Part shown: positions 38,754 to 47,620 of the stretch, in pieces | How positions within the stretch are numbered: position 1 is the first letter of the stretch | How the letters are laid out: every line of letters starts with the position of its first letter | Assembly (NCBI RefSeq): GCF_024707105.1 | Contig: NZ_JANQAJ010000006.1 | Location: 806,001 to 870,000, forward strand | Origin: Devosia ginsengisoli | Lineage (GTDB): Bacteria > Pseudomonadota > Alphaproteobacteria > Rhizobiales > Devosiaceae | DNA length: 64,000 bases | Direction: 5' to 3' | Translations under genes and position numbers: made by a program | Notes under the pieces: generated by a model | What the model was told of the DNA's origin: nothing | Databases searched by the model: none | The model's input: only the letters and a program-made list of their open reading frames with translations

Positions 38754-40295
38754 ATGCAGCCCCTCACCACCGTGAAGTCTTTCGATCAGAGCTTAATCGT
38801 GATCGAGGCCTTGGGACAGTCGAACGCGCCGGTAGGTCAGAACGAAATTCGCAAGCTAACCGGACTGCCGCGCGGCACCACGCAACGTCTCCTTACGGCC
38901 CTGGTAAGCCTTGGCTATGTGATCTTTGACGAGGGCCAATATTCTCTGGCTCCTAAGTGCCGACTCTTCGCCCTGTCTTTCTTCGACAGTTGCGGCCTCG
39001 CGGAGGTGGAACACATCCACCTGCCCGAGCTCTCTGACAGGCTCAACGTACCTCTGTCCATCCAAGTGCTGGATGACCAGGACATCGTGGTGACCGCCTA
39101 CCACGACGCGGCGGCTGGACGTCGTACTTTCTTCGCCAAGCCGGGGACGCGTGTGCCCGCGCTGGAAACGGCAGGCGGCATCGCGCTTTTCGCCGCTCGA
39201 CCAGACGGCCGCCTGGGCGCTCATGCCAACGCTGCGGCGATGGGTTTGAGTGTGTCCGCCATTGATCCCATGATCGACGCGGCCCAAAAAACAGGCTTTG
39301 CTCTCTTCGAGGGGGATATGGATCCGGGCCTGCTCGGTGTCGCCGTCGCGTTGAAGAATCCGTGCGGCAGCCCTTTCGCAGCCCTGCATGCAAGCATTTA
39401 TAGTCAACAGAACGGAAGCGGCGGCGCAGAAGCGGGGTTAGGCGCCGCCCTCGTGAACCTTGCATTGGCGATATCCTTGGCCAAGCAGACATCGTCGACC
39501 ACCGAGCGGTCGCAACGGCTGCCATCAGCTACGGACGATGGGGAGTCGAACGAACCCGACACGAGCTTATCTCGCGGTCTTCGCGTCGTGGCGGCGTTCG
39601 GTAAGTACCTTCCTGCCCCCACCATCGCGGATCTTGCGCGAGCGACCAACCTGGACCGGGCGGTCGTTCGGCGACTGCTGAACTCGCTCGTTGCGAGGGG
39701 ATACGCCGAGATGCAGGAGGGACGCTATCGCCTGACGCCGAGAACCCTCGGTTTGGGCTACGCTCGATTTGCCACCGCGAGCTTGAATGAACTCGTCCAG
39801 CCAGTCCTCGATCAACTGTCGTCCGAGCTTGCGGAGTCAACGTCCGTCTATGTGCTCAAGGACGGGTTTTCCGAGTGCATCGCCCGCTCCGACATTTCGC
39901 GGCGACGGTTAAAATACATGGTGGAAAGGGGTACTAAACTGCCGCTTGCCTATTCAGCATCGGGTCGCATCCTGATGTCCACCGTACCAGACGAGAAGGT
40001 TCTGGATATCCTGCGGAGCCAGGAATTGGAGCCCCGAACGCCCTATGCGGCACGAACTGCGGAAGAAATTCTGGAGATCGTTCGTGCGGCGCGGCGTGAC
40101 GGTTTTGTGGTGAACAACCAGGAGTTGGACGTCGGAATGCTCAGCGCTTCGGTCGTGCTCAAGAACCGCCGAGGCGAGGCCCTCGGTTCAATTGGTATCA
40201 GCTCGCAGGTGGAGCGGACGACGCCTGACCTGCTGAAGCGGGATTTCGTACCGATCCTTCTCGCTGCCGCGGGGGAGCTCGCGACCTACTTGTAG
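38754..40295 (+). CDS. Tandem double-IclR transcriptional regulator
   Basis: The 513-residue protein contains two complete IclR units in one chain. Unit one: helix-turn-helix GQNEIRKLTGLPRGTTQRLL (about 30-50) and an effector domain to about 230. A polar linker follows. Unit two: TIADLARATNLDRAVVRRLL and an effector domain (about 330-510) with LPLAYSASGRILMSTVPDEK. IclR proteins are normally about 260 residues and work as dimers or tetramers, so this chain is a built-in dimer. ATG 38754 has AGGAG four bases upstream. It precedes the catabolic genes and a palindrome shared with the importer operon, so it probably controls them. Confidence 0.85.
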   Translation: MQPLTTVKSFDQSLIVIEALGQSNAPVGQNEIRKLTGLPRGTTQRLLTALVSLGYVIFDEGQYSLAPKCRLFALSFFDSCGLAEVEHIHLPELSDRLNVPLSIQVLDDQDIVVTAYHDAAAGRRTFFAKPGTRVPALETAGGIALFAARPDGRLGAHANAAAMGLSVSAIDPMIDAAQKTGFALFEGDMDPGLLGVAVALKNPCGSPFAALHASIYSQQNGSGGAEAGLGAALVNLALAISLAKQTSSTTERSQRLPSATDDGESNEPDTSLSRGLRVVAAFGKYLPAPTIADLARATNLDRAVVRRLLNSLVARGYAEMQEGRYRLTPRTLGLGYARFATASLNELVQPVLDQLSSELAESTSVYVLKDGFSECIARSDISRRRLKYMVERGTKLPLAYSASGRILMSTVPDEKVLDILRSQELEPRTPYAARTAEEILEIVRAARRDGFVVNNQELDVGMLSASVVLKNRRGEALGSIGISSQVERTTPDLLKRDFVPILLAAAGELATYL

Positions 40296-40302
40296 TTCAT
40301 CC

Positions 40303-40347
40303 GCAAGGTGTGAAGGTGTGCGCCTGGCGCACACTTTCACACCTTGC
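40303..40347. promoter_or_regulatory. Long palindrome holding the operator TGTGCG-N5-CGCACA
   Basis: Two 21-base arms, GCAAGGTGTGAAGGTGTGCGC and its complement, with one mismatch and a three-base centre, span 40303-40347. The centre, 40317-40333, is TGTGCGCCTGGCGCACA. The same inner pattern precedes the importer operon. It lies between the double-IclR stop and the SDR start, so it can serve as operator and also as a transcript hairpin. Confidence 0.7.
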
Positions 40348-40399
40348 GCACACACAATGGGTTTGCTACACCACGCCCTGCATGAAGGAGGGCTGTGCA

Positions 40400-41197
40400 G
40401 TGATAAACTTTGATGGGGTGACCTGCCTTGTTACGGGCGCTGGCGGGGAGATTGGGCGAGCAATCGCGGTGAAGCTGGGCGAACTGGGCGGAAACATTCT
40501 AGTGTGCGACCTCGACCTCGTCTCCGGTGAACGAACGGCTGCCGAGATCAAGGAGAAGGGTCACAAGGCCCAATTCTACCGACTGGATGTAGGCGACGAG
40601 GAAAACTGGAATGGCGCCATTGCAGCCGCACAGCGGGCTGGTGGCGACTTTTCTGTCCTGGTGAATTGCGCCGGCCTTTTCGGGCGGGGACCATCCGGTA
40701 TTGCCGAGATCCCGTTCGAGGAGTGGCAGCGCGTGCATCGTGTTAATCTTGACGGTGCATTCCTCGGGGTCCGTGCAGGTGTTGCTGCTATGGCCGGCAA
40801 AGGTGGCAGCATCGTCAATATCGGGTCCGTCGTCGGCTATTTCGGCGCGCGCAGCGGCGTGGCTTATGGAGTCAGCAAGGCTGCTATCCGTGGTTTGACG
40901 CTGCAGGCCTCCTCCAGCGCCATCGAGGCGGGCACAAAGGTCAGGGTCAACGCCGTGCATCCCGGATATGTGCTGACGGAGTCCGCGTTGGGTGCTGCGC
41001 TCAAGCAGTTCCCGACGCGCGAAGAGGCGATTGCATCATTTGCCCGCCGGAACCCGAGCAATCGGGTTATCTTGCCCGAAGATATTGCCAAGGCGGTCGC
41101 CTTCCTCGCATCCGATGCCGCATCAATGATCAACGGGGCGGACCTGATGGTGGATGACGGGCTGTCGACCCAAATGCCGGGCAAGGTGTTCCAATGA
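40400..41197 (+). CDS. Short-chain dehydrogenase/reductase
   Basis: NAD(P)-dependent alcohol/ketone oxidoreductase of 265 residues. The cofactor motif is TGAGGEIGRAIAV, followed by NCAGLFGRG, catalytic Ser in NIGSVVGYFGA and the YxxxK motif in VAYGVSKAAIRG. Asp in VCDLD after the second strand suggests NAD(H). The GTG at 40400 is chosen because AAGGAGG lies eight bases upstream; the first longer ATG (40382) has none. It begins an operon with the EthD-like gene (ATGA overlap). Substrate unknown. Confidence 0.88.
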   Translation: MINFDGVTCLVTGAGGEIGRAIAVKLGELGGNILVCDLDLVSGERTAAEIKEKGHKAQFYRLDVGDEENWNGAIAAAQRAGGDFSVLVNCAGLFGRGPSGIAEIPFEEWQRVHRVNLDGAFLGVRAGVAAMAGKGGSIVNIGSVVGYFGARSGVAYGVSKAAIRGLTLQASSSAIEAGTKVRVNAVHPGYVLTESALGAALKQFPTREEAIASFARRNPSNRVILPEDIAKAVAFLASDAASMINGADLMVDDGLSTQMPGKVFQ

Positions 41198-41943
41198 TTC
41201 ATTACCCAACTCGGCCCAAGCTCGTCTTCTGCTTCCTCGACAACGTCGACGCGGCGAACCATGTCGCCTACGAGCAATGGTGGAGAGAGGCGGTCGGCAA
41301 CGTTTCCCGGTGTGCCGAGGGATTCTGCCGCGCCCTGGCATTTCGCGCCGATCCGCGTCCGCCTGGGGGGATATTCAATTCCGTTCTGGCGCCGACCTTC
41401 CTGACTATGGTCGAACTGTCCCGCGCGGGTGGACTTCTGGACGGCAGCATCTCGAAAATGCTGTCACCGCCAGAACGTCTGGTGCCGGAACGGGCGCTGC
41501 ACGGCGCCTACTTCGAGCCAAACCCGACACAGCGGCAAGGGCCGTTTTTGGACGAGAGCCACCCGGCAAGCATCTTCCTGATCGTCCAGGACGTGCAGCC
41601 GGCCGACGAGTCGGCATACAATTATTGGTACGACATCGATGATGGTATTGAACGGGCTGCTCCCAAGATGGGCCACTACACGGAACGGCAACGTTTTGAT
41701 GGATTCCTGCGTGCAACCCGGCTGAAAGCCGTGCCCTTTTCTATGGATCGGACCGAAATACCGATCGTCACCAAGGCCAACCACATAGAGGTCTTTGAAA
41801 TCCGGAGCACGGCCGTCATGCAGGGCGAGCAGTACACCGCTGCGGCGCACGAGCCTCCCAAAGTCTCGTCCACTAAGCCACCCTTCAAGCTGTGGGTTCG
41901 CCAAGCATTCGAAGAGGTATGGTCGATTACCGAGCACTGCTGA
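41194..41943 (+). CDS. Two-repeat EthD-like (dimeric alpha-beta barrel) protein
   Basis: The 249-residue protein has no clear named family. Two segments resemble each other and the EthD/DABB pattern NxWYDxxH: NVDAANHVAYEQWWREAVGN near residue 18-37 and ADESAYNYWYDIDDGIERAA near 135-154. DABB proteins often act as small-molecule isomerases, decarboxylases or monooxygenases in catabolism. It overlaps the SDR stop by four bases, so both enzymes likely work in sequence on one substrate. The family assignment is by pattern only. Confidence 0.6.
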   Translation: MIHYPTRPKLVFCFLDNVDAANHVAYEQWWREAVGNVSRCAEGFCRALAFRADPRPPGGIFNSVLAPTFLTMVELSRAGGLLDGSISKMLSPPERLVPERALHGAYFEPNPTQRQGPFLDESHPASIFLIVQDVQPADESAYNYWYDIDDGIERAAPKMGHYTERQRFDGFLRATRLKAVPFSMDRTEIPIVTKANHIEVFEIRSTAVMQGEQYTAAAHEPPKVSSTKPPFKLWVRQAFEEVWSITEHC

Positions 41944-42104
41944 TCGATTGAGGGGGGACGATTCGGCGCCCCGGTCGACGCCGTTCCTCCCCTCCCTGAG
42001 CACGCTCGGGAAGGCAAGATTCCTGGGTGCGTACCGTGATCGGCAATCGCGTTTCGGGCCCCCTCGCTGGCCTCGAGGCGAGTATCGTGGCCGGGGACTC
42101 AGGT

Positions 42105-43208
42105 TCAACCTGCAGACAGCCGCTCCTCGATCCATCGGCAGAGTAACTCGCAGATTTGTTCGCTGTTGCGTTCCAGCATAAGCATGTGACCGTTGCCGTG
42201 CACACCCATCCTGCCCAGTTCCAGGTGGTCCACGTCGGCCCCGAGCCGCCGGAAGTATTCAACGGTAAGGTAGTCGAACGTTCTGTGATACGACGCCTCG
42301 GCCGTCACGATGCCGATTGGCAGTCGCGACAGGTTCTTCAGCCGAGCCTTTGTGGTTGGCACCCAACCGCGTACTGTTTCTGGTCCTTCGGGAGCGTCAT
42401 GCGGGACAGCACGCAACTCGTTTGCGTCCGTAAGATGGGGCTCGAAGCTCAACGGGCCATGCGTGAGGCCCCACGGCCGGGACATTTGGTCGGAGAGTGT
42501 GTAGAACTCGCTTCCACCGATGAACTGGATGTCGTGAAACGGCACCATTCCCGATTCAGTGGCCACAATGGCCCTGACAAGATCTGGGCGCGCATCGCCA
42601 ACCCTCCAGCCGTATGCCCCGGATTCCGAGTGGGTAAGCAGGACGGCCGGCCCGATGCGCTCGAGCAGGCCGATCAACGCTGCGGAGTTCATCTCCTCGG
42701 CGAGCGCCGGATTGGTCAGGCTGGGAATCCAGCTAGCAGCGAATTGATCAAAGGCCGCGTCACCGATCCTGCCGGTGTCGCCCGGCCATTGCGTGTGACG
42801 CTCAGAGCCGGGCCAGAGGCGGAAGGCGGCGGTTCCGGTGAACATGTTCTCGGTGAACTCATATGGACGCAGCCCATAGCCGCCATAGTCCGGGAACGCG
42901 GCGGAGCGACCGCGCCCGACCTGATCTACAACGTATACGGGATACCCCCGTCGAAGGAAGTCGGTGGCCCAGCCGGCCCGGCCATCCGGCGTCGAGACAA
43001 AGTTGACTCCACTCTGCCACTTGCCGTGGATGAGCACGATAGGCGGCTTGCCGCGGTCCTCTGCAGGGGTGTGATACTCCACATACATCTGGCCCCGGAT
43101 CTGCGGGCCGTCCCGCGTCGGCACGTAAGCGCCTCCGACAAAAAAGCACCCTTGATCCTGCACAGGCAACGCCTCTGCCGGCGTGTGATGCATGTCGACG
43201 CTCGTCAT
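42105..43208 (-). CDS. Alpha/beta hydrolase, esterase-713-like
   Basis: The 367-residue protein has the beta-strand start MYVEYHTPAEDRGKPPIVLI then HGKWQSGVNF (oxyanion region), TPDGRAGWATDFLRRGYPVY, VDQVGRGRSA, the nucleophile elbow THSESGAYGWRV, and the catalytic His region GRMGVHGNGHMLM. This order matches the bacterial esterase 713 of Alcaligenes as I remember it. No signal peptide is obvious. ATG 43208 has GGAGG five bases upstream. It faces away from the importer operon across a 138-base region with the shared operator. Likely hydrolyses an ester or lactone of the imported compound; inference. Confidence 0.8.
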   Translation of the reverse strand: MTSVDMHHTPAEALPVQDQGCFFVGGAYVPTRDGPQIRGQMYVEYHTPAEDRGKPPIVLIHGKWQSGVNFVSTPDGRAGWATDFLRRGYPVYVVDQVGRGRSAAFPDYGGYGLRPYEFTENMFTGTAAFRLWPGSERHTQWPGDTGRIGDAAFDQFAASWIPSLTNPALAEEMNSAALIGLLERIGPAVLLTHSESGAYGWRVGDARPDLVRAIVATESGMVPFHDIQFIGGSEFYTLSDQMSRPWGLTHGPLSFEPHLTDANELRAVPHDAPEGPETVRGWVPTTKARLKNLSRLPIGIVTAEASYHRTFDYLTVEYFRRLGADVDHLELGRMGVHGNGHMLMLERNSEQICELLCRWIEERLSAG

Positions 43209-43277
43209 CCCATCCTCCCATTCCATGCCTCGTCATGAGGCCCCTTGACTTCTCAAAAACATTCTACATGATCACAA

Positions 43278-43315
43278 TTTGTGCGCAATCGGCAAATTTG
43301 TGCGCTGTACGCACA
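43278..43315. promoter_or_regulatory. Operator region of the importer operon
   Basis: TTTGTGCGC occurs at 43278-43286 and again at 43297-43305, 19 bases apart. The second copy is part of TGTGCG-CTGTA-CGCACA (43299-43315), the same inner palindrome as at 40317-40333. It is 32 bases before the binding-protein gene and between divergent genes, where an IclR-type regulator could act on both. Confidence 0.7.
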
Positions 43316-43346
43316 TAAACTTTGACGGCGAAAAGGGAGAAGCCGG

Positions 43347-44624
43347 ATGGGAAGGTATTATGCAAGGACGCTGGCCACAGTGCTGGCTGCCACATGCAGC
43401 TTGGGCGCGATTGCCCAGGCGAATGCCGGGACTGTCACGATGTGGACGTTCCTGAACCCCGAGAACACCTCGGGACGCGAGGTCGCGCTGCGTAACGTGA
43501 TTGAGAAATACGAAGCAAATCATCCGGGCGTGGACATCGTGGTCGAGCCGCAGGATTGGGCAACGATGACCGAGAAGTTCGTTCTCAGCCATAGTGCCAA
43601 TCGCGCTCCGGACATCATCTGGAGCGCTCAGGACCTCGGGCTGCTGGTCAATTCCGGCGCCGTTACGTCACTCAATCCGTACCTTGCCGACTGGCTGGCG
43701 GAGAACGATGACGACCTGCTGTTCGACAACGCCTATGACAACGCCACCTATGACGGCGAGCTGATGGCCGTTCCGCTGTTCCCCTACTCCGTCCTCGTGT
43801 TTTACCGGAAGGATCACTTCGCCCAGGTCGGCCTCACCGAGGATGACCTCGATACCTGGGATGGCTTTGCTGCCGCGGTGAAGAAGCTCCAGGACGCCGG
43901 GTTGCCCGGGCTGCTCCTGCCGTTGTCCGAGGACAAACCAAGCAGCACGATCGCCACGACCGCCTACATGGATCTCAACGACGGCCATCTCCTCGCCGAA
44001 GGCTGCGTAGCCGATTTCGCTACCGACATCGGCGTACAGGCGCTGACGCTCCAAACGGATATGATCAAAAGCGGCTTGATCTCCCAGGAGGCTGTTGCCC
44101 GGACCAACGACGACGCGTGGGACCTCTTTATCGGCGGTAGAGGGAGCATCGTACCCCAGACCAGCGCCCGGGCGGGGGCACTGCTGTCGTCTTCCGATTG
44201 GGCGAATGAAGAGACAGTCGGCATCGTCCCGTGGCCATCCTTCACCACCGACCATCACGGCCCCTCGGTGGGCGCATCCTGGCAGGTCTCTCTCTGGAGC
44301 GGCTCGCAGAACAAGGAAGAAGCGTCCGATTTCATGGCCTTCATGGCCAGCGAGGAGGGTGCAAAGGAGTGGGCTGTCACGGGTGAGCAACTGCCGCTTC
44401 GTGCATCGGTCGCCAACCTGCCCGAACTTTCCGGCGGTGTCTTCGCGCTGAACCAGGCCGCATCAGAGGCGCTCAACGAAACGGGGCGCTTTCCCAGGCC
44501 CGGTTGTGCCGAGAGCTCCACAATGGGCGACTGGAACCGCGCCGCTCAGGACGTCCTGCTGAACGGAATCTCCCCAGTTGATGCGCTGCAGGAAGCCACC
44601 GACAGCACCAACCGGCGTCAATAG
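43347..44624 (+). CDS. ABC-type sugar-binding lipoprotein-like protein (family 1)
   Basis: Periplasmic substrate-binding protein of a carbohydrate importer. The 425-residue protein has a signal peptide (about 1-27, ending AQANA), then the family-1 blocks TVTMWTFLNPENTSGREVAL and YEANHPGVDIVVEPQDWATM, and a typical SWQVSLWSGSQNKEEASDFM region with a helical lobe. It leads an operon with two permeases and an ATPase. The ligand is not deducible; a glycoside or aldonate-type compound is possible. Confidence 0.9.
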   Translation: MGRYYARTLATVLAATCSLGAIAQANAGTVTMWTFLNPENTSGREVALRNVIEKYEANHPGVDIVVEPQDWATMTEKFVLSHSANRAPDIIWSAQDLGLLVNSGAVTSLNPYLADWLAENDDDLLFDNAYDNATYDGELMAVPLFPYSVLVFYRKDHFAQVGLTEDDLDTWDGFAAAVKKLQDAGLPGLLLPLSEDKPSSTIATTAYMDLNDGHLLAEGCVADFATDIGVQALTLQTDMIKSGLISQEAVARTNDDAWDLFIGGRGSIVPQTSARAGALLSSSDWANEETVGIVPWPSFTTDHHGPSVGASWQVSLWSGSQNKEEASDFMAFMASEEGAKEWAVTGEQLPLRASVANLPELSGGVFALNQAASEALNETGRFPRPGCAESSTMGDWNRAAQDVLLNGISPVDALQEATDSTNRRQ

Positions 44625-44698
44625 TCCGGCCCGAATGGCCCCGCCTGGCGGTGGGGCCATTCCCGCGATTCCCACATAACTGCGAAAGAGCATACAGA

Positions 44699-45625
44699 AT
44701 GGCAGAAGCAGGCGTTGCTACGGTGGTCGGCACGGGGGGCAGAAGATCGAAGCTATTCAGAGTTGGAGAGGTGAAGCCATACCTCTTTGTCCTCCCATTC
44801 ATCGGCCTTGAGGCACTTTTCCTCCTGCTGCCCCTTGGAATGTCTCTCTACTATAGCCTTTTCGACATCAAATATTTGATCGTCGGAGATTTCGTCGGTC
44901 TCCAGAATTATTTCGAGATATTCTCTAACCGACGCTTCCTCGCATCGGTTGGCGTCACAATGACGTTCAGCCTGTTCTCGCTGTTCTTCACGTTCATCGT
45001 GGGGTTCGCACTGGCCCTGTGGTTAGTAAAGGACAACGGCCACAGCGTGTTTATGCGCGCGATCATCCTCGTGCCATACGTAATCTCCATGCTTGTGGGC
45101 TCACTCCTGCTCAAATGGGTGCTGTCGCAGGACGCAGGTCTGACCGACCTGCTGCTGGGGCCGCTCGGGATTCCTAGTCTGAGCATTCTGGGCGATCCGA
45201 GCACCGCGATGGCGGCCATAGTCTACAACGGCGTATGGCGGGACTCGGCATTCGCCATGATGCTGCTCATGGCTGGTCTCAAGAGCATTCCCCTTCATAT
45301 CTACCAGGCGGCCAAGGTGGATGGGGCGTCTAAGCTCTATACCTTCTGGCGCATCACGCTGCCGCTGATGCGAATGCCCATCCTCATCACTCTGGTCCGG
45401 CTCCTGCTCTACTTCGTCAACTCCCTCACCTTCCAACTGGTTCTCACCGGCGGTGGTCCGGCCGGAGCGACGACAAACATCGTGCTGCACATGTACCGCT
45501 CTGCCTTTGAGGACAGCCTGCTAGGCTTGGGCAATGCCATGTCGTTTGTGTTGTTCCTGTTCAACCTCGCCATCATCGCGGTGATCATCATTCTGTTCCG
45601 CGTATCCGGGAGAACGCCAAAATGA
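44699..45625 (+). CDS. ABC sugar permease, MalF/UgpA-like
   Basis: Inner-membrane permease of 308 residues with six predicted membrane segments. The EAA loop that docks the ATPase reads AAKVDGASKLYTFWRITLP. The start at 44699 follows the binding-protein gene by 74 bases; a longer frame from 44651 has no homology. Its stop overlaps the next permease start by four bases (ATGA), indicating coupling. Confidence 0.9.
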   Translation: MAEAGVATVVGTGGRRSKLFRVGEVKPYLFVLPFIGLEALFLLLPLGMSLYYSLFDIKYLIVGDFVGLQNYFEIFSNRRFLASVGVTMTFSLFSLFFTFIVGFALALWLVKDNGHSVFMRAIILVPYVISMLVGSLLLKWVLSQDAGLTDLLLGPLGIPSLSILGDPSTAMAAIVYNGVWRDSAFAMMLLMAGLKSIPLHIYQAAKVDGASKLYTFWRITLPLMRMPILITLVRLLLYFVNSLTFQLVLTGGGPAGATTNIVLHMYRSAFEDSLLGLGNAMSFVLFLFNLAIIAVIIILFRVSGRTPK

Positions 45626-46449
45626 GAAGGGCTACCGTTCAAAAGATGGTCAACGTCATCGTCTCGGTGATCGTCACTGTCATTGTGCTGTTTCCAATAC
45701 TCTGGGGGCTGTCGACTTCGCTGAAATCCACCGACCGCATCCTGAAAGTGCCGCCAGACGTCGTCCCCAACCCGCCGGTGCTCGACCACTACTACTCGAT
45801 CTTCGAGCGCGGCCTGGGCCGATATCTGTTCAATACTGTGGTGGTATCCTCGATTACGGTGTTGGTGGTCCTGCTATTGGGGTTCATGGCCGCGTATGCG
45901 CTGGCGCGGATGGAATTCAGGGCCAAGAGGGCAATCACCACCGGCCTTCTCATCATCATGAGCATCCCGCTGGCCTCGCTTCTCGTGCCAACGTTCACCC
46001 TACTCGCCAATCTGAACCTGCTGGACACGCGCACGGGCCTGGTGCTGCTCTATACGACCTACGAGTTGCCGCTGACGATCTGGCTCATCTCCAACTATAT
46101 CAAGACGATCCCAGAATCCTTCGAGCACGCTGCCCTTATCGACGGCTATTCGCGAGGGGCGGTGATGCGCAAGGTTACCTTGCCACTGGCCATGCCAGTA
46201 GTCATCGCCTCTAGCCTGTTCACGCTTACCTTCGCGTGGAACGACTTCATCGTCGCGGTCACGATGAACGCCTCGGAGGGCATCAAGACCTTACCGGTGG
46301 GGATTTACAACTTCCTGGGAATCTTCAGCCGCGAGTGGGGGCCGCTGACCGCCGCAGCGATGATCTCAATCATTCCAATCGTCATTATCTTCGTCGTGTT
46401 CCAGAGATACTTCGTCTCCGGACTCACTGGTGGTGGCGCAAAAGGCTAG
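45622..46449 (+). CDS. ABC sugar permease, MalG/UgpE-like
   Basis: Second permease of the importer, 275 residues, six predicted membrane segments. The EAA loop is AALIDGYSRGAVMRKVTLP. The C-terminus carries a basic FQRYFVSGLTGGGAKG tail, typical of MalG-type partners. It overlaps the preceding permease gene and is followed ten bases later by the ATPase gene. Confidence 0.9.
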   Translation: MRRATVQKMVNVIVSVIVTVIVLFPILWGLSTSLKSTDRILKVPPDVVPNPPVLDHYYSIFERGLGRYLFNTVVVSSITVLVVLLLGFMAAYALARMEFRAKRAITTGLLIIMSIPLASLLVPTFTLLANLNLLDTRTGLVLLYTTYELPLTIWLISNYIKTIPESFEHAALIDGYSRGAVMRKVTLPLAMPVVIASSLFTLTFAWNDFIVAVTMNASEGIKTLPVGIYNFLGIFSREWGPLTAAAMISIIPIVIIFVVFQRYFVSGLTGGGAKG

Positions 46450-46459
46450 GGGTCCAAAC

Positions 46460-47545
46460 ATGGGCAAGACAGTTGAATTCTGTGAAGTAGGCAAAAATTT
46501 CGGATCCGTGAGTGCCCTGCAGGGCCTCAACCTGAAGATCGAGGAGGGCGAGTTCGTCTCCTTTCTCGGACCGTCGGGCTCTGGCAAGACGACATCCCTG
46601 AACATGCTGGCAGGGCTGCTTTCTGTATCGGCCGGCGAAATCAAGATAGCCGGCCAGCGCGTCAACGAGGTGCCTCCGGAGCGTCGGAACATCGCGATGG
46701 TATTCCAGAACTACGCGCTCTACCCGCATCTCACGATTGCGGAGAACCTGGCATTCCCCTTGCGGGCACGCCGGGGCATGTCCAAGGACGAGATCGGCAA
46801 GCGCGTGAACGACGCGGCGGCCGTCCTTGGCGTGCCAGACCTGCTTGAACGCTATCCCAAGGAGCTGTCTGGAGGGCAGCAGCAACGCGTCGCGTTGGGT
46901 CGGGCGTTGATCCGCGATCCGGGTGTTCTGCTGCTCGACGAGCCTCTGTCCAATCTCGACGCGAGGCTTCGCATCCGCATGCGGCGGGACATCAAGAAGC
47001 TCCATGAGCGGCTCGGTGCGACGATTGTCTACGTTACGCACGATCAGGCCGAAGCGCTTACCCTCTCCTCGCGTATCGCCGTCTTCAATTTGGGTTCGTT
47101 GCAGCAGTTCGGGACCCCTGAGGAGATCTACAACAAGCCCGTCAACACGTTTGTCGCCAACTTCCTCGGCGAACGCGAGATGACGTTCGTGGAGGGCTCT
47201 ATCGAAGAGCGCCAGGGTCGGCAGTGGTTCACGGCCCCAGGCGTAACTGTTCCGGTAGCCCATGAGACGCCACCCTCGCAGGCCGTGACCTTGGGCATCC
47301 GCGCTGAGACCCTGAAGCCAGTGCCAGCCGAGGGCGCCCTTATATCGGGAGAGGTGCGCGAGGTCGAACACTCTGGTGCCGATCTCATCCTCTACGTGAC
47401 GGTCGGCGTCCAGCGGGAACTCGTCGTCAGGACCGAAGCGAACTCCGGTTTCGAGAAGGGAGACAGGATAGATCTGGGACTGGCGCAGTCCCATTTCCAT
47501 CTCTTCGACACCGCCACAGGCGTGGCGCTGGCGCCTCGCGTCTGA
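46460..47545 (+). CDS. ABC importer ATPase, UgpC/MalK-like
   Basis: Drives the sugar-type importer encoded upstream. The 361-residue protein has Walker A GPSGSGKTTSLN, signature LSGGQQQRVALGR, Walker B VLLLDEPLSNLD and the H-loop YVTHDQAEALTL. A TOBE-type C-terminal domain follows (about 235-360). ATG 46460 is ten bases after the second permease gene; an upstream start has no homology. Confidence 0.92.
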   Translation: MGKTVEFCEVGKNFGSVSALQGLNLKIEEGEFVSFLGPSGSGKTTSLNMLAGLLSVSAGEIKIAGQRVNEVPPERRNIAMVFQNYALYPHLTIAENLAFPLRARRGMSKDEIGKRVNDAAAVLGVPDLLERYPKELSGGQQQRVALGRALIRDPGVLLLDEPLSNLDARLRIRMRRDIKKLHERLGATIVYVTHDQAEALTLSSRIAVFNLGSLQQFGTPEEIYNKPVNTFVANFLGEREMTFVEGSIEERQGRQWFTAPGVTVPVAHETPPSQAVTLGIRAETLKPVPAEGALISGEVREVEHSGADLILYVTVGVQRELVVRTEANSGFEKGDRIDLGLAQSHFHLFDTATGVALAPRV

Positions 47546-47620
47546 CGCGATTCCCAAACGCCGCAGGGCGCGCCGTGCGCGCGCCCCAGCTCGCCCAACT
47601 TTCCAAGCAAGTGGTTTGCC

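Noticed and set aside
38064..38770. Minus-strand open frames in the region before the double-IclR gene
   Set aside because: Cys/Arg/Pro-rich, no ribosome site and no motif; the region looks non-coding.
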